Shown here: positions 1 through 7,228 of the stretch, piece by piece
Numbering within the stretch: position 1 is the first letter of the stretch
Layout of the letters: the number at the start of each line of letters is the position of its first letter
Origin: Solirubrobacteraceae bacterium
Lineage (GTDB): Bacteria > Actinomycetota > Thermoleophilia > Solirubrobacterales > Solirubrobacteraceae
Direction: 5' to 3'
DNA length: 8,805 nt
Assembly (NCBI GenBank): GCA_025935735.1
Contig: JAICUS010000226.1
Coordinates: 1 to 8,805 of the forward strand
Notes under the pieces: generated by a model
Database searches by the model: none
What the model was told of the DNA's origin: nothing
What the model saw: the letters and a program-made list of their open reading frames with translations, nothing else
Program-made: the position numbers and the translations under genes

Positions 1-474
1 GCGGCCGCGTTCGCCCGCGGGTTCGACACCGTGTGGCTCGACTTCACCAAGGGCCTGGGCGCGCCGGTCGGCGCCTGCCTGGCCGGGTCGGCCGAGCTGA
101 TCGACGAGGCCTGGCGCTACAAGCAGATGATCGGCGGGGCGATGCGCCAGGCGGGGATCGTGGCCGCCGCCGGGCTGTACGCGCTCGACCACCACGTCGA
201 GCGCCTGGCCGACGACCACGCGAACGCCCGCCGGCTGGCGGAGGGGCTCTCCGAGATCGAGGGCGTCACCGTCGACCCGGTGGAGACGAACATGGTGTTC
301 TTCGCCGTCGACGACGCCCCCGGGCTGTGCGCGGCGCTGGAGCGCGAGGGCGTGCGCATGGGCGCGGTCGGGCAGAACCGGGTGCGAGCGGTCACCCACC
401 TCGACGTCGACGCCGCGGCGATCGACCTTGCGCTGGAGACGGTCCGCGCTATAGTTGTACGTGCAACTACCTAG
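1..474 (+). CDS. ltaE: Low-specificity L-threonine aldolase, C-terminal part (5' truncated by window edge)
   Basis: This is the C-terminal 157 residues of a PLP-dependent fold-type I enzyme that cleaves L-threonine or L-allo-threonine to glycine and acetaldehyde in the cytoplasm. The frame is open from base 1. The family's PLP-lysine motif appears as TKGLGAPVG, with the Schiff-base Lys encoded at 49-51. It is followed by the conserved stretch WRYKQMIGGAMRQAGIVAAAG and a late RAVTHLDV segment, both close to E. coli LtaE from memory. About half of a normal ~340-residue protein is visible, so the start, the upstream active-site residues and any upstream partner genes are outside the window. The stop (472-474) abuts the Shine-Dalgarno of the next gene. 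The last eight codons (AIVVRATT) overlap a palindromic operator-like sequence, so this C-terminal tail may be shaped partly by DNA-binding constraints. The family call is secure; true substrate preference cannot be seen. Confidence 0.93.
   Translation, partial: AAAFARGFDTVWLDFTKGLGAPVGACLAGSAELIDEAWRYKQMIGGAMRQAGIVAAAGLYALDHHVERLADDHANARRLAEGLSEIEGVTVDPVETNMVFFAVDDAPGLCAALEREGVRMGAVGQNRVRAVTHLDVDAAAIDLALETVRAIVVRATT
428..455 (+). promoter_or_regulatory. Candidate promoter for the ring-cleaving dioxygenase gene
   Basis: A TTGCGC hexamer (428-433) and a TATAGT hexamer (450-455) are separated by 16 bases. The -10 box matches the TATAAT consensus at five of six positions; the -35 matches only in its TTG. 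The start point would fall near 461-463, giving a leader of about 25 nt before the ATG at 487. The site lies inside the 3' end of the threonine aldolase gene. AT-rich hexamers are rare in this GC-rich window, which strengthens the call, but it is a prediction from sequence only. Confidence 0.5.
452..469. promoter_or_regulatory. 18-bp palindromic operator, MarR-type in appearance
   Basis: TAGTTGTACGTGCAACTA is a two-fold symmetric sequence: the 9-base arms TAGTTGTAC and GTGCAACTA are complementary at eight of nine positions. It overlaps the predicted -10 box and covers the likely transcription start, 17 bases before the dioxygenase ATG, where a repressor would block initiation. Size and symmetry suit a winged-helix dimer of the MarR family, which is known to control related ring-cleaving dioxygenases (MhqR and MhqO in Bacillus). 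No marR-like gene is in the window, so the binding protein is inferred. Confidence 0.55.
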
Positions 475-477
475 GAG
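473..477 (+). promoter_or_regulatory. Ribosome binding site of the dioxygenase gene
   Basis: AGGAG lies nine bases before the ATG at 487 and begins within the stop codon of the threonine aldolase gene. It fixes the dioxygenase start codon. It also permits some translational coupling on any read-through transcript. Confidence 0.7.
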
Positions 478-486
478 CACGACACC

Positions 487-1416
487 ATGCAGCTCGAAGG
501 CATCCACCACATCACGGCGATCACCGCCGACGGCCCGCGCAACGTCGACTTCTACGCCCGCGTGCTCGGGCTGCGGCTGGTGAAGAAGACGGTCAACCAG
601 GACGACCCGACCGCCTACCACCTGTTCTTCGCCGACGAGGAGGGCTCGGCCGGCGCCGACCTGACGTTCTTCGAGTACCCCGGCGCGCGGCGCGGCCAGG
701 CCGGCCCGGGCATGGTCCACCGCATCGTCTATCGCGTCGGCTCGCCCGAGTCGCTGGACTTCTGGGCCGACCGGCTCGGCGGCGAGGGGATCGACGCCGC
801 GCGCGTGGACGGCGGGCTGCGCTTCGCCGACCCCGAGGGGCTGGAGTACGAGCTGCGCCACGTCGACACCGGCGACGCGCCGCTGACCGCCCGCTCGCGC
901 GAGGTCCCGGAGGAGCACGCGCTGCAGGGCTTTCACGCCGTACACGCGTACGTGGCCAACGCGGTGCCGAGCGCTCGGCTGCTCACCGAGGTCATGGGTT
1001 TCACCGAGCAGGACGACGGCGTCTACGAGACGCGCGGCTCCCAACGCGGCGGCGCGATCATGCTCGAGCCCGCCGGCGGGCGCTCCTATGGCGGCGCGGG
1101 CACCGTCCACCACGTCGCCTGGGCGAGCAGCATCGCCGACCACGACGCGTGGCGCGAGAAGGTCCTCGCCGCCGGCGCCCGCGCGACGCCGGTGATCGAC
1201 CGCTTCTACTTCAAGTCGGTCTACTTCCGCGAGCCGAGCGGCATCCTCTACGAGCTGGCCACGCTCGGCCCCGGCTTCACCACCGACGAGCCGCTCGAGC
1301 ACCTCGGCGAGCGCCTGTCGCTGCCGCCGGACTTCGAGCACCTGCGCGACCAGGTGGAGCGCACGCTGACCCCGCTGCCGGACACGCGCCAGTGGCGCCC
1401 GGCGCCGGTCAGCTGA
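487..1416 (+). CDS. Ring-cleaving dioxygenase, two-domain VOC/glyoxalase family (MhqO/PcpA-like)
   Basis: This 309-residue cytoplasmic protein consists of two vicinal-oxygen-chelate domains (about residues 3-127 and 147-260). It resembles the MhqO and PcpA families, which use a mononuclear Fe(II) centre to open hydroquinone-type rings. Visible metal-ligand candidates are His7/His8 in GIHHIT, His208/His209 in TVHHVAW, and Glu256 in GILYELAT, matching the His-His-Glu spacing of PcpA (His11, His227, Glu276, from memory). The stretch YFKSVYFREPSGILYELAT is typical of the family. Length is normal and the ATG has a good AGGAG. A palindrome overlapping its predicted promoter suggests repressor control, perhaps induction by quinones or electrophiles as in MhqR systems. 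The 3' end overlaps the convergent lipoprotein gene by 8 bases. The substrate is unknown, and a plain glyoxalase-fold detoxification role cannot be excluded. Confidence 0.9.
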   Translation: MQLEGIHHITAITADGPRNVDFYARVLGLRLVKKTVNQDDPTAYHLFFADEEGSAGADLTFFEYPGARRGQAGPGMVHRIVYRVGSPESLDFWADRLGGEGIDAARVDGGLRFADPEGLEYELRHVDTGDAPLTARSREVPEEHALQGFHAVHAYVANAVPSARLLTEVMGFTEQDDGVYETRGSQRGGAIMLEPAGGRSYGGAGTVHHVAWASSIADHDAWREKVLAAGARATPVIDRFYFKSVYFREPSGILYELATLGPGFTTDEPLEHLGERLSLPPDFEHLRDQVERTLTPLPDTRQWRPAPVS

Positions 1417-2584
1417 ACGTCACCAGCGGTCCCTCGTCCATCCCGTTCACCCCGGCGGCGCAGCTGCGGCGCGCCGCCGGCGTGGACAGCTTCGGGCAGC
1501 CGGTCCGCTTGAAGGCGCCGTTGGAGAACACCCCGATCACCCGGCCCAGCCAGCGCGTGCACGCGTTCGCCGTCTTCAGCTTCCCGCAACCGTCGACGAG
1601 CTCGACCGCCAGCTGCCCCGGGTAGCTGAGGATGTTCTGCACCTTCGCGCCGCGCACGCAGTCCAGCTGATCCGCGCGCGGGAGCGCGGCGCAGATCTTC
1701 AGCTGCTCGCGCGGGTCGGCGGGGCCGATCAGCGAGGCGCCGGTGACGCAGCCCGCGCGCTGGATGCCGGCCAGGCCGTCGCACAGCTGCTCCAGCTCCG
1801 CGGGGCCCGGCACCCGCTTGCCGCCGCCGGCTTCCAGGAACGAGCGGTACCAGCACGAGCGCACGAACGCGGCCGGCTGGGCGCCGCACAGCTCGCGCGG
1901 GTCGTCGATCGCCTTCGCCTGCTGCTTGGTGGCGTCGTAGCCGGAGATCGAGAACCAGTAGTCGTGGTAGGCGCCCTGCGCGCAGTCCGGGGCGTCCTCG
2001 CCCAGCTGCTCGCACATCGACAGCGCCTCGGGCAGCATCTCCATGTTGATCCGCATGAAGGCGTGGCCGAGGCCGTGGATGCAGCTGTAGTTCTCATAGC
2101 GCGTCTCGGCCTTCGCGCACGTCCGGGCGGCGGCCTTCGGACCGAGCCGCTGGATCTGCGGCGCGATCCCCGTCACCAGCCCGTGCCCGAACCCGGCCGA
2201 GCAGCCGGGGTCGCTGGAGCGCGGCACGTAGTCCATCAGGTGCGACAGCGTGAGGTGGTGCGCGACCGCCCACTCGCGCCCGATCGTGTGCATGATCCCG
2301 TGGCAGTTGGCCAGCAGGAAGCCGCTGCCGTCGGCGTAGGCCGCCTCGGCGATCCGCTGGACGGCGGGCAGCGGCTTGGCGCCGGCGGCGTCGACGATCA
2401 CCCGGATCTCGCGCGTGTAACACGCGCGGCCGGCGTCTTGGACGAGGCCGGCGCACGCTGAGAGGTCGCCCGTGGCGGCCGGGAGCTCGGGCGCGGGCGT
2501 GCTCGCGGGCGGCGCGGCAGGCTTCGCTCCCCCGCCGCAGCCGGCGAGGGCGAGCACGGCGAGCAGCAGCGCGCGCTTCGACAC
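1409..2584 (-). CDS. Cysteine- and histidine-rich repeat lipoprotein of unknown function
   Basis: I do not recognise this 391-residue protein. It starts at GTG (2584-2582) with a short hydrophobic signal and a lipobox LAGC (Cys16), followed by an Ala/Pro-rich linker (about 17-37), so it is probably anchored on the outer face of the membrane. The body (about 40-391) has 18 cysteines at 44, 55, 94, 128, 156, 168, 191, 201, 233, 244, 268, 279, 298, 309, 333, 342, 363 and 375. Most form C-x(8-11)-C pairs repeating every 30-42 residues with the loose pattern CxxL...C..GA, suggesting disulfide-stapled helical hairpins, somewhat like Sel1-type Hcp proteins. Histidines cluster in CHGIMH (94-99), GFGHG (131-135), CIHGLGH (168-174) and AYHD (205-208), candidate metal or heme ligands. 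There is no known catalytic motif. GAAGGTAGG (2601-2593) precedes the start by 8 bases. Real coding is supported by lipobox, Cys order and high codon bias. Confidence 0.85.
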   Translation of the reverse strand: MSKRALLLAVLALAGCGGGAKPAAPPASTPAPELPAATGDLSACAGLVQDAGRACYTREIRVIVDAAGAKPLPAVQRIAEAAYADGSGFLLANCHGIMHTIGREWAVAHHLTLSHLMDYVPRSSDPGCSAGFGHGLVTGIAPQIQRLGPKAAARTCAKAETRYENYSCIHGLGHAFMRINMEMLPEALSMCEQLGEDAPDCAQGAYHDYWFSISGYDATKQQAKAIDDPRELCGAQPAAFVRSCWYRSFLEAGGGKRVPGPAELEQLCDGLAGIQRAGCVTGASLIGPADPREQLKICAALPRADQLDCVRGAKVQNILSYPGQLAVELVDGCGKLKTANACTRWLGRVIGVFSNGAFKRTGCPKLSTPAARRSCAAGVNGMDEGPLVTFS

Positions 2585-2590
2585 GCCGCC

Positions 2591-2601
2591 AGCCTACCTT
2601 C
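2591..2601 (-). promoter_or_regulatory. RBS or leaderless -10 box before the lipoprotein gene
   Basis: Read on the minus strand this is GAAGGTAGGCT followed by six bases and the GTG start. GAAGGTAGG can serve as a Shine-Dalgarno. The embedded TAGGCT (2596-2591) sits exactly six bases from the start codon, the distance expected for a -10 element of a leaderless transcript. No TTGAC-like -35 is seen 16-19 bases upstream, so the two readings cannot be separated by eye. Confidence 0.35.
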
Positions 2602-2721
2602 GCCCCAGGCCCCGCCGCCCGGGATCCTGGCGCATCGGCGGGGTCGTGCGGGCGCCACGGTCCGCCACGGGCCGCGCAGGGCATGCGCGGAAGTCACGGC
2701 GTCCGGGCAGGCGACGCCCGG

Positions 2722-2735
2722 CGACGGCGCCGTCG
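2722..2735. promoter_or_regulatory. Perfect 14-bp palindrome upstream of the M28 gene
   Basis: CGACGGCGCCGTCG is a perfect inverted repeat without spacer, ending 18 bases before the GTG at 2754 and just upstream of the GGGAGGG ribosome site. It could be an operator or an mRNA hairpin. Short all-G/C palindromes arise fairly easily at this base composition, so confidence is low. Confidence 0.25.
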
Positions 2736-2740
2736 ACACA

Positions 2741-2747
2741 GGGAGGG
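2741..2747 (+). promoter_or_regulatory. Ribosome binding site of the M28 peptidase gene
   Basis: GGGAGGG lies six bases before GTG 2754-2756. It is the best evidence that the original gene began there, with a signal peptide, rather than at the in-frame GTG at 2908, which has no such site. Confidence 0.6.
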
Positions 2748-2753
2748 TTCTCA

Positions 2754-3795
2754 GTGAGGGCTCGTACTTTCTCGGCCGTGCTGGCCGCGGCGCTCGCGAT
2801 CGGCGCGGCGGCGTCGTTGATCCCGTTCCAGCCACTACGACTCGCGGGTCACCGACGTCCTGAACGCCACCGACGACGCGCCCGGCGCCGACGACAACGC
2901 GTCCGCGGTGTCGGTCGTGCTCAAGCTCGCGCGGGTGTTCGCCACGCGCCGGACCGACGCGAACATCGTGTTCGTCGCGTTCGCCGGCGAGGAGCAGGGC
3001 CTGTACGGGTCCCAGCACTTCGCCCAGATGGCGGCCGACCAGGGCTGGAACGTCGAGGCCGACCTGAACATGGACATCGTCGGGGCCACGCTCGGCGGCA
3101 ATGGCGTGCGCGACCGGCACGACATCCGCCTGTTCAACGAGGGCGTGCCGACCGCCGAGACCTCCCGCCAGACCGCGACCCGGCAGGCCATCGGCGGCGA
3201 GAACGACGGCATCTCGCGCCAGCTCGCGCGCTACATCGTGGAGACGGGCGACAACGACGCGACGGACCTGAACGTGGCCCTGCGCCTCCGGCGCGACCGC
3301 TTCCTGCGCTCGAGCGACCACGTGTCGTTCCTGCAGCACGCGTGGGCGGCCGTGCGGTTCACCGAGCCCAACGAGAACTACGACCACGAGCACCAGGACG
3401 TACGTGTCGAGAACGGGGTGCAGCTCGGCGACCTGCCGGAGTTCGTCGACTTCGAGTACCTGTCCCGCGTGGCCCGCGTGGTCGGGTCCGCGACCGCCGC
3501 GCTGGGCCGCTCCCCCGCTCCGCCGGCGAACGTGCGGGCGATCTCGGCGACGCTGACCTACGACACGGAGCTGCGCTGGAGCCCGAGTCCGGAGGGCGAC
3601 GTCGTCGGCTACGAGATCGTGTGGCGCGACACCATCGAGCCGCTGTGGACGCACTCGCGGTTCATCTCCGGCGCCGCGACCACCGACTACACGCTCACGG
3701 GCGTCAACAAGGACGACTGGCAGGTCGGCCTACGCGCCGTGGATCGCGACGGGAACCGCAGCCCGGTCGCCTTCCCGGTGCCGGCCAACAGCTGA
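2754..3795 (+). pseudogene. M28-family zinc aminopeptidase, internally deleted and frameshifted
   Basis: The remains of a secreted zinc metallopeptidase of the M28 (aminopeptidase Y/SGAP) family. GTG 2754 has a strong RBS and encodes a signal peptide (MRARTFSAVLAAALAIGAAA). The catalytic domain then appears abruptly in another frame at SSHYDSRV (from 2827), with a TGA in that frame at 2818-2820. All five zinc ligands survive: His (2833-2835), Asp in GADDN (2893-2895), Glu after the general-base Glu in GEEQG (2989-2994), Asp in NMDIVG (3073-3075) and His in YDHEHQD (3385-3387). A fibronectin type III-like domain (about 3514-3780) ends the protein. What is missing is the N-terminal part between signal peptide and HYDS, usually 100 or more residues. 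The only usable in-frame start after the TGA is GTG 2908, which would omit the first two ligands (295 residues, presumably inactive). A sequencing or assembly deletion at about 2825-2832 is an alternative. Confidence 0.75.
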
Positions 3796-3803
3796 TGCGC
3801 CTC

Positions 3804-3827
3804 GGGGGCGCGCCCCGGCGCGCCCCC
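3804..3827 (+). terminator. GC-rich hairpin after the M28 gene
   Basis: Arms GGGGGCGCGCC (3804-3814) and GGCGCGCCCCC (3817-3827) are perfectly complementary over 11 bases with two loop bases (four to six if the inner pairs open). It begins 9 bases after the M28 stop. No T-run follows, only ATTAGG, so it is a U-tract-less hairpin of the kind often found in high-GC actinobacteria. Being palindromic and only 17 bases from the next start, it could instead be an operator for the ROK gene. Confidence 0.5.
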
Positions 3828-3829
3828 AT

Positions 3830-3835
3830 TAGGCT
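3830..3835 (+). promoter_or_regulatory. Possible -10 element for a leaderless ROK transcript
   Basis: TAGGCT ends nine bases before the ATG at 3845. There is no purine-rich Shine-Dalgarno in front of this ATG. A transcript starting about seven bases after the box would have only a few leader bases. The expected -35 position falls inside the GC hairpin and shows no TTGAC, so the call is weak. Confidence 0.3.
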
Positions 3836-3844
3836 CCCTGGCGC

Positions 3845-5020
3845 ATGGCCACGCTCAGGGACGCGCTCGGCGGCGCCAGCCCGCGCCCGAACCTGCTGCG
3901 GGAGCTGAGCGAGCAGGCGATCCTGGAGACGATCTTCCGCGAGGGCCCGATCACCCGGCCCGAGATCGCCGCGCGCACGAGCATCTCGAAGCCGACGGTG
4001 TCGGCAGCGGTCGACCGGCTGGTGAAGGCGCGGCTCGTGCGGCCGGCGGGCGAGCGGCCGGGCCGGCGGGGGCGCACGCCGCTGGCGTTCACGGTCGACT
4101 CGGCGGCGGGCTACGTGATCGGCGTCGACATCGGCTCGACCCGGCTGCGGGCGGCGGCCATCGACATCTTCGGCGAGCGGCTGGCGTCGCTGGAGCTGGA
4201 GACGGGCGCGGTGGGCGAGCAGATCGTGGCCGCCGTGCGCCGGCTGGAGGGCGAGCTGTCGTCCACCCATCGCGAGCTGCTCGCGCTCGGCGTCTCCACC
4301 CCGGGCGTCGTCGACCCCGCGACGCGCCGCGTGACCTCGCTGGCCTGGCACGTGAGCGCGACCGGCGAGCTCGACTCGCTGGCCGGCCTCGAGGACCGCT
4401 TCGGCGTGCCCGTGCGCGTGGACAACGACATCAACATGGCGGCGGTGGGCGAGAAGTGGCGCGGGCTGGCCGGCGGCGCGTCGACGTTCGTGTTCGTCTC
4501 GGTAGGTGCGGGCGTGGGCATGGGGATCGTCATCGGCGACGAGCTGTTCCGCGGCGTCCACGGCGCGGCGGGCGAGATCGGCTACCTGCCGCTGGCCCGC
4601 GACCCGTTCGCCGCGCAGCACCGGCGGCTCGGCGGGCTGGAGGACGAGATCGGCGCGGACGGCATCCTCGCCGCCTCCCGGGCGGCCGGCGGCGAGGCGG
4701 GCTCCGCGCGCGAGGTGCTCGAGCGCGCGCGCGACGGCGACGCGGCGGCCGGCGAGGTGGTGGAGGCGGCCGCCCAGCGGATCGGCCTCGCCATCGCCAC
4801 CGTATGCGCCGTCGTCGACCCCGAGCTCGTGGTGCTCGGCGGACGCATCGGCGGCTCCCGCGAGCTGCTGCCGGCGGTGCGGGCGACGGTCGGCCGGCTG
4901 CTGCCGCTGCCCACGCGGATCGAGGTGAGCGTGCTGGCCGAGCGCGCCGCGCTGGAGGGCGCGCTGGCCATGGCGCTGCGCGACGCGCGCGACCGGCTGT
5001 TCAGCCGGCGCGCCGCGTGA
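3845..5020 (+). CDS. ROK-family transcriptional regulator, zinc motif absent
   Basis: A 391-residue sugar-responsive repressor/activator type protein. Residues about 18-80 form a MarR-like winged helix (ITRPEIAARTSISKPTVSAA). Residues about 88-385 are a ROK sugar-kinase-like domain, with the phosphate loop DIGST (95-99), the NDIN motif with the catalytic-type Asp195, and HGAAGE (239-244). The ROK zinc site is missing: the His expected after HGAAGEIG is Tyr247, and where the CxCGxxGC block normally sits the sequence reads AAQHRRLGGLEDE (257-269) without any cysteine. The ATG was chosen because the N-terminus matches the normal ROK regulator start. No SD is visible and the transcript may be leaderless. 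It lies on the strand opposite the sugar operon and overlaps the operon's own ROK gene tail-to-tail by 20 bases. It probably binds DNA in response to a sugar; target genes and ligand are unknown. Confidence 0.9.
   Translation: MATLRDALGGASPRPNLLRELSEQAILETIFREGPITRPEIAARTSISKPTVSAAVDRLVKARLVRPAGERPGRRGRTPLAFTVDSAAGYVIGVDIGSTRLRAAAIDIFGERLASLELETGAVGEQIVAAVRRLEGELSSTHRELLALGVSTPGVVDPATRRVTSLAWHVSATGELDSLAGLEDRFGVPVRVDNDINMAAVGEKWRGLAGGASTFVFVSVGAGVGMGIVIGDELFRGVHGAAGEIGYLPLARDPFAAQHRRLGGLEDEIGADGILAASRAAGGEAGSAREVLERARDGDAAAGEVVEAAAQRIGLAIATVCAVVDPELVVLGGRIGGSRELLPAVRATVGRLLPLPTRIEVSVLAERAALEGALAMALRDARDRLFSRRAA
5001..5020. other. 20-bp tail-to-tail overlap of the two ROK genes
   Basis: The stop of the plus-strand ROK gene is at 5018-5020 and that of the minus-strand ROK gene at 5003-5001, so each gene ends inside the other. 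The overlap contains a perfect 10-base palindrome, CGGCGCGCCG (5006-5015). This makes both strands encode Arg-Arg-Ala just before the end (RRAA and RRAG). There is no room for a terminator between the genes. Confidence 0.9.
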
Positions 5021-6157
5021 TCAACACACTGTCGAGCGCGGAGCGCAGGCCGACCGCGAGCGCGCCGGCCAGCACCGCGCCGTCGCCGAGGCTCGACAGC
5101 TCGACGCGCGGCGGGTAATAGAGCCAGTCGGCGAGCCGCGCGCGGATGCCGTCGAGCAGCTCGGGGTTCGCGCCGATGCCGCCGCCGAGCACGACCAGGC
5201 CGACGTCGGCCACCGCGGCGATGGCCACGATGTGGCGGGCGATCCGCACCGCTTCTTCCTGCACCACCGCGCGGGCGATCGCATCGCCGGCGCGCGCGGC
5301 CGCGAAGACCGCGCGGGGGTCGTAGGGCGCGGCGAGCACGGTGTCCGCGTGCGCCGCCCGCTGAGCGGCCAGCGCGGAGAGCCCCTCGGCGCTCGGATCG
5401 AGCTCCTGCTCGACCCCGGCGCGGGCGAAGTCCATCTCGCCCGCCGCGCCGTGCTGGCCGCGCTGGAGCTCGCCGCCCAGCACCAACCCGCCCCCCAGCC
5501 CGGTTCCGACGGAGAGCACGAAGAAGTTGCCCGCGCCGCGGGCCACGCCGTCCCGGCCCTCGCCCAACGCGGCCAGGTTGACGTCGTTCTCCACGGTCAC
5601 CGGCTGGCCGAGCAGCTGCTCCAGCTCGGCGCCGAAGCGCCGCCCCTCCAGCCGGCTGACGTTGCTGGCCAGGCGGATCTCGCCCGTGGCGGCCTCGACC
5701 ACGCCGGGCACGCCGACCACCACGGCGTCGATCAGCCCGGCGTCCAGCCCCGAGGCGGCCACGAGCCGGTCGCGCATGCGCACGATCGCCGGCAGGACCT
5801 CGTCGGCGTCGGCGCGGGGCAGCGCGTCGTCGCGGCGGGCGCGGATGGTGCCGGACAGGTCGCACAGCGCGCCGCGCAGGAAGCGCGCGCCGACGTCCAC
5901 GCCGAGCACCAGCGCGGCCTCGTCCACCGGCTCGAAGTACGTCGCGCCATAGCGCGGCCCGCGCGGCCCCTCGGCCGCCTCGCGCACCAGCCCGGCGTCC
6001 AGCAGGGCCTGCAGGGCGAGGCTCACCGTCGGCTTGGAGATGCCGGCGCGGCGGGAGATCTCGGCGCGGCTGATCGGCTTGCCCGCGCGGATCGTCTCCA
6101 GCACGGCCTCCTCGTTGAGCCGCTTGAGCAGCGGCGGGGTGGCGGGCCGCGGCGCGG

Positions 6158-6161
<4 letters not shown>
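5001..6161 (-). CDS. ROK-family transcriptional regulator of the sugar operon, zinc motif absent
   Basis: A 386-residue protein, last gene of the minus-strand operon. The winged helix (about 12-65) contains PISRAEISRRAGISKPTVSLAL, strikingly like that of the convergent ROK gene. The ROK domain (about 85-378) has DVGARF (89-94), where the usual GT of the phosphate loop is replaced by AR, ENDVN with Asp193, SVGTGLGGG (217-225) and HGAAGE (237-242). The zinc His position is Phe245 and no CxCGxxGC block exists, so both zinc binding and kinase activity are unlikely. I chose GTG 6161-6159 because it overlaps the ABC gene stop as GTGA and gives a normal N-terminus; the much longer upstream extension lies inside the ABC gene. 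Likely role: sugar-sensing regulator of this operon, cotranscribed and thus possibly autoregulated. Its operators would be upstream of the operon, outside the window. Confidence 0.9.

Positions 6162-7220
<1,059 letters not shown>

Positions 7221-7228
<8 letters not shown>

Larger units (their letters stand above)
2585..2753. other. Divergent intergenic region between lipoprotein and M28 genes
   Basis: This 169-base GC-rich gap separates two divergent genes and should hold both promoters. I see no convincing -35/-10 pair for either. It holds a short hairpin (CCGGGC 2703-2708, GCCCGG 2716-2721) and a perfect 14-base palindrome at 2722-2735, both close to the M28 start. The in-frame minus-strand extension of the neighbouring antisense frame through it is not supported as coding. 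Confidence 0.5.

Noticed and set aside
940..958. Near-palindrome around GTACACGCGTAC in the dioxygenase gene
   Set aside because: Imperfect, deep within coding sequence and not near any start; likely chance.
33..1625. 530-residue plus-strand frame spanning aldolase and dioxygenase
   Set aside because: Out of frame with two well-supported proteins; very Arg/Pro-rich translation caused by high GC.
2472..2753. Upstream extension of the frame that contains the M28 signal peptide
   Set aside because: It runs antisense through the lipoprotein signal region. The RBS and typical signal peptide at GTG 2754 mark the real start.
2398..3654. 418-residue open frame on the minus strand across the lipoprotein start and M28 gene
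   Set aside because: It is antisense to the M28 coding motifs, has Arg/Val/His-rich composition typical of GC-rich shadow frames and shows no recognisable domain.
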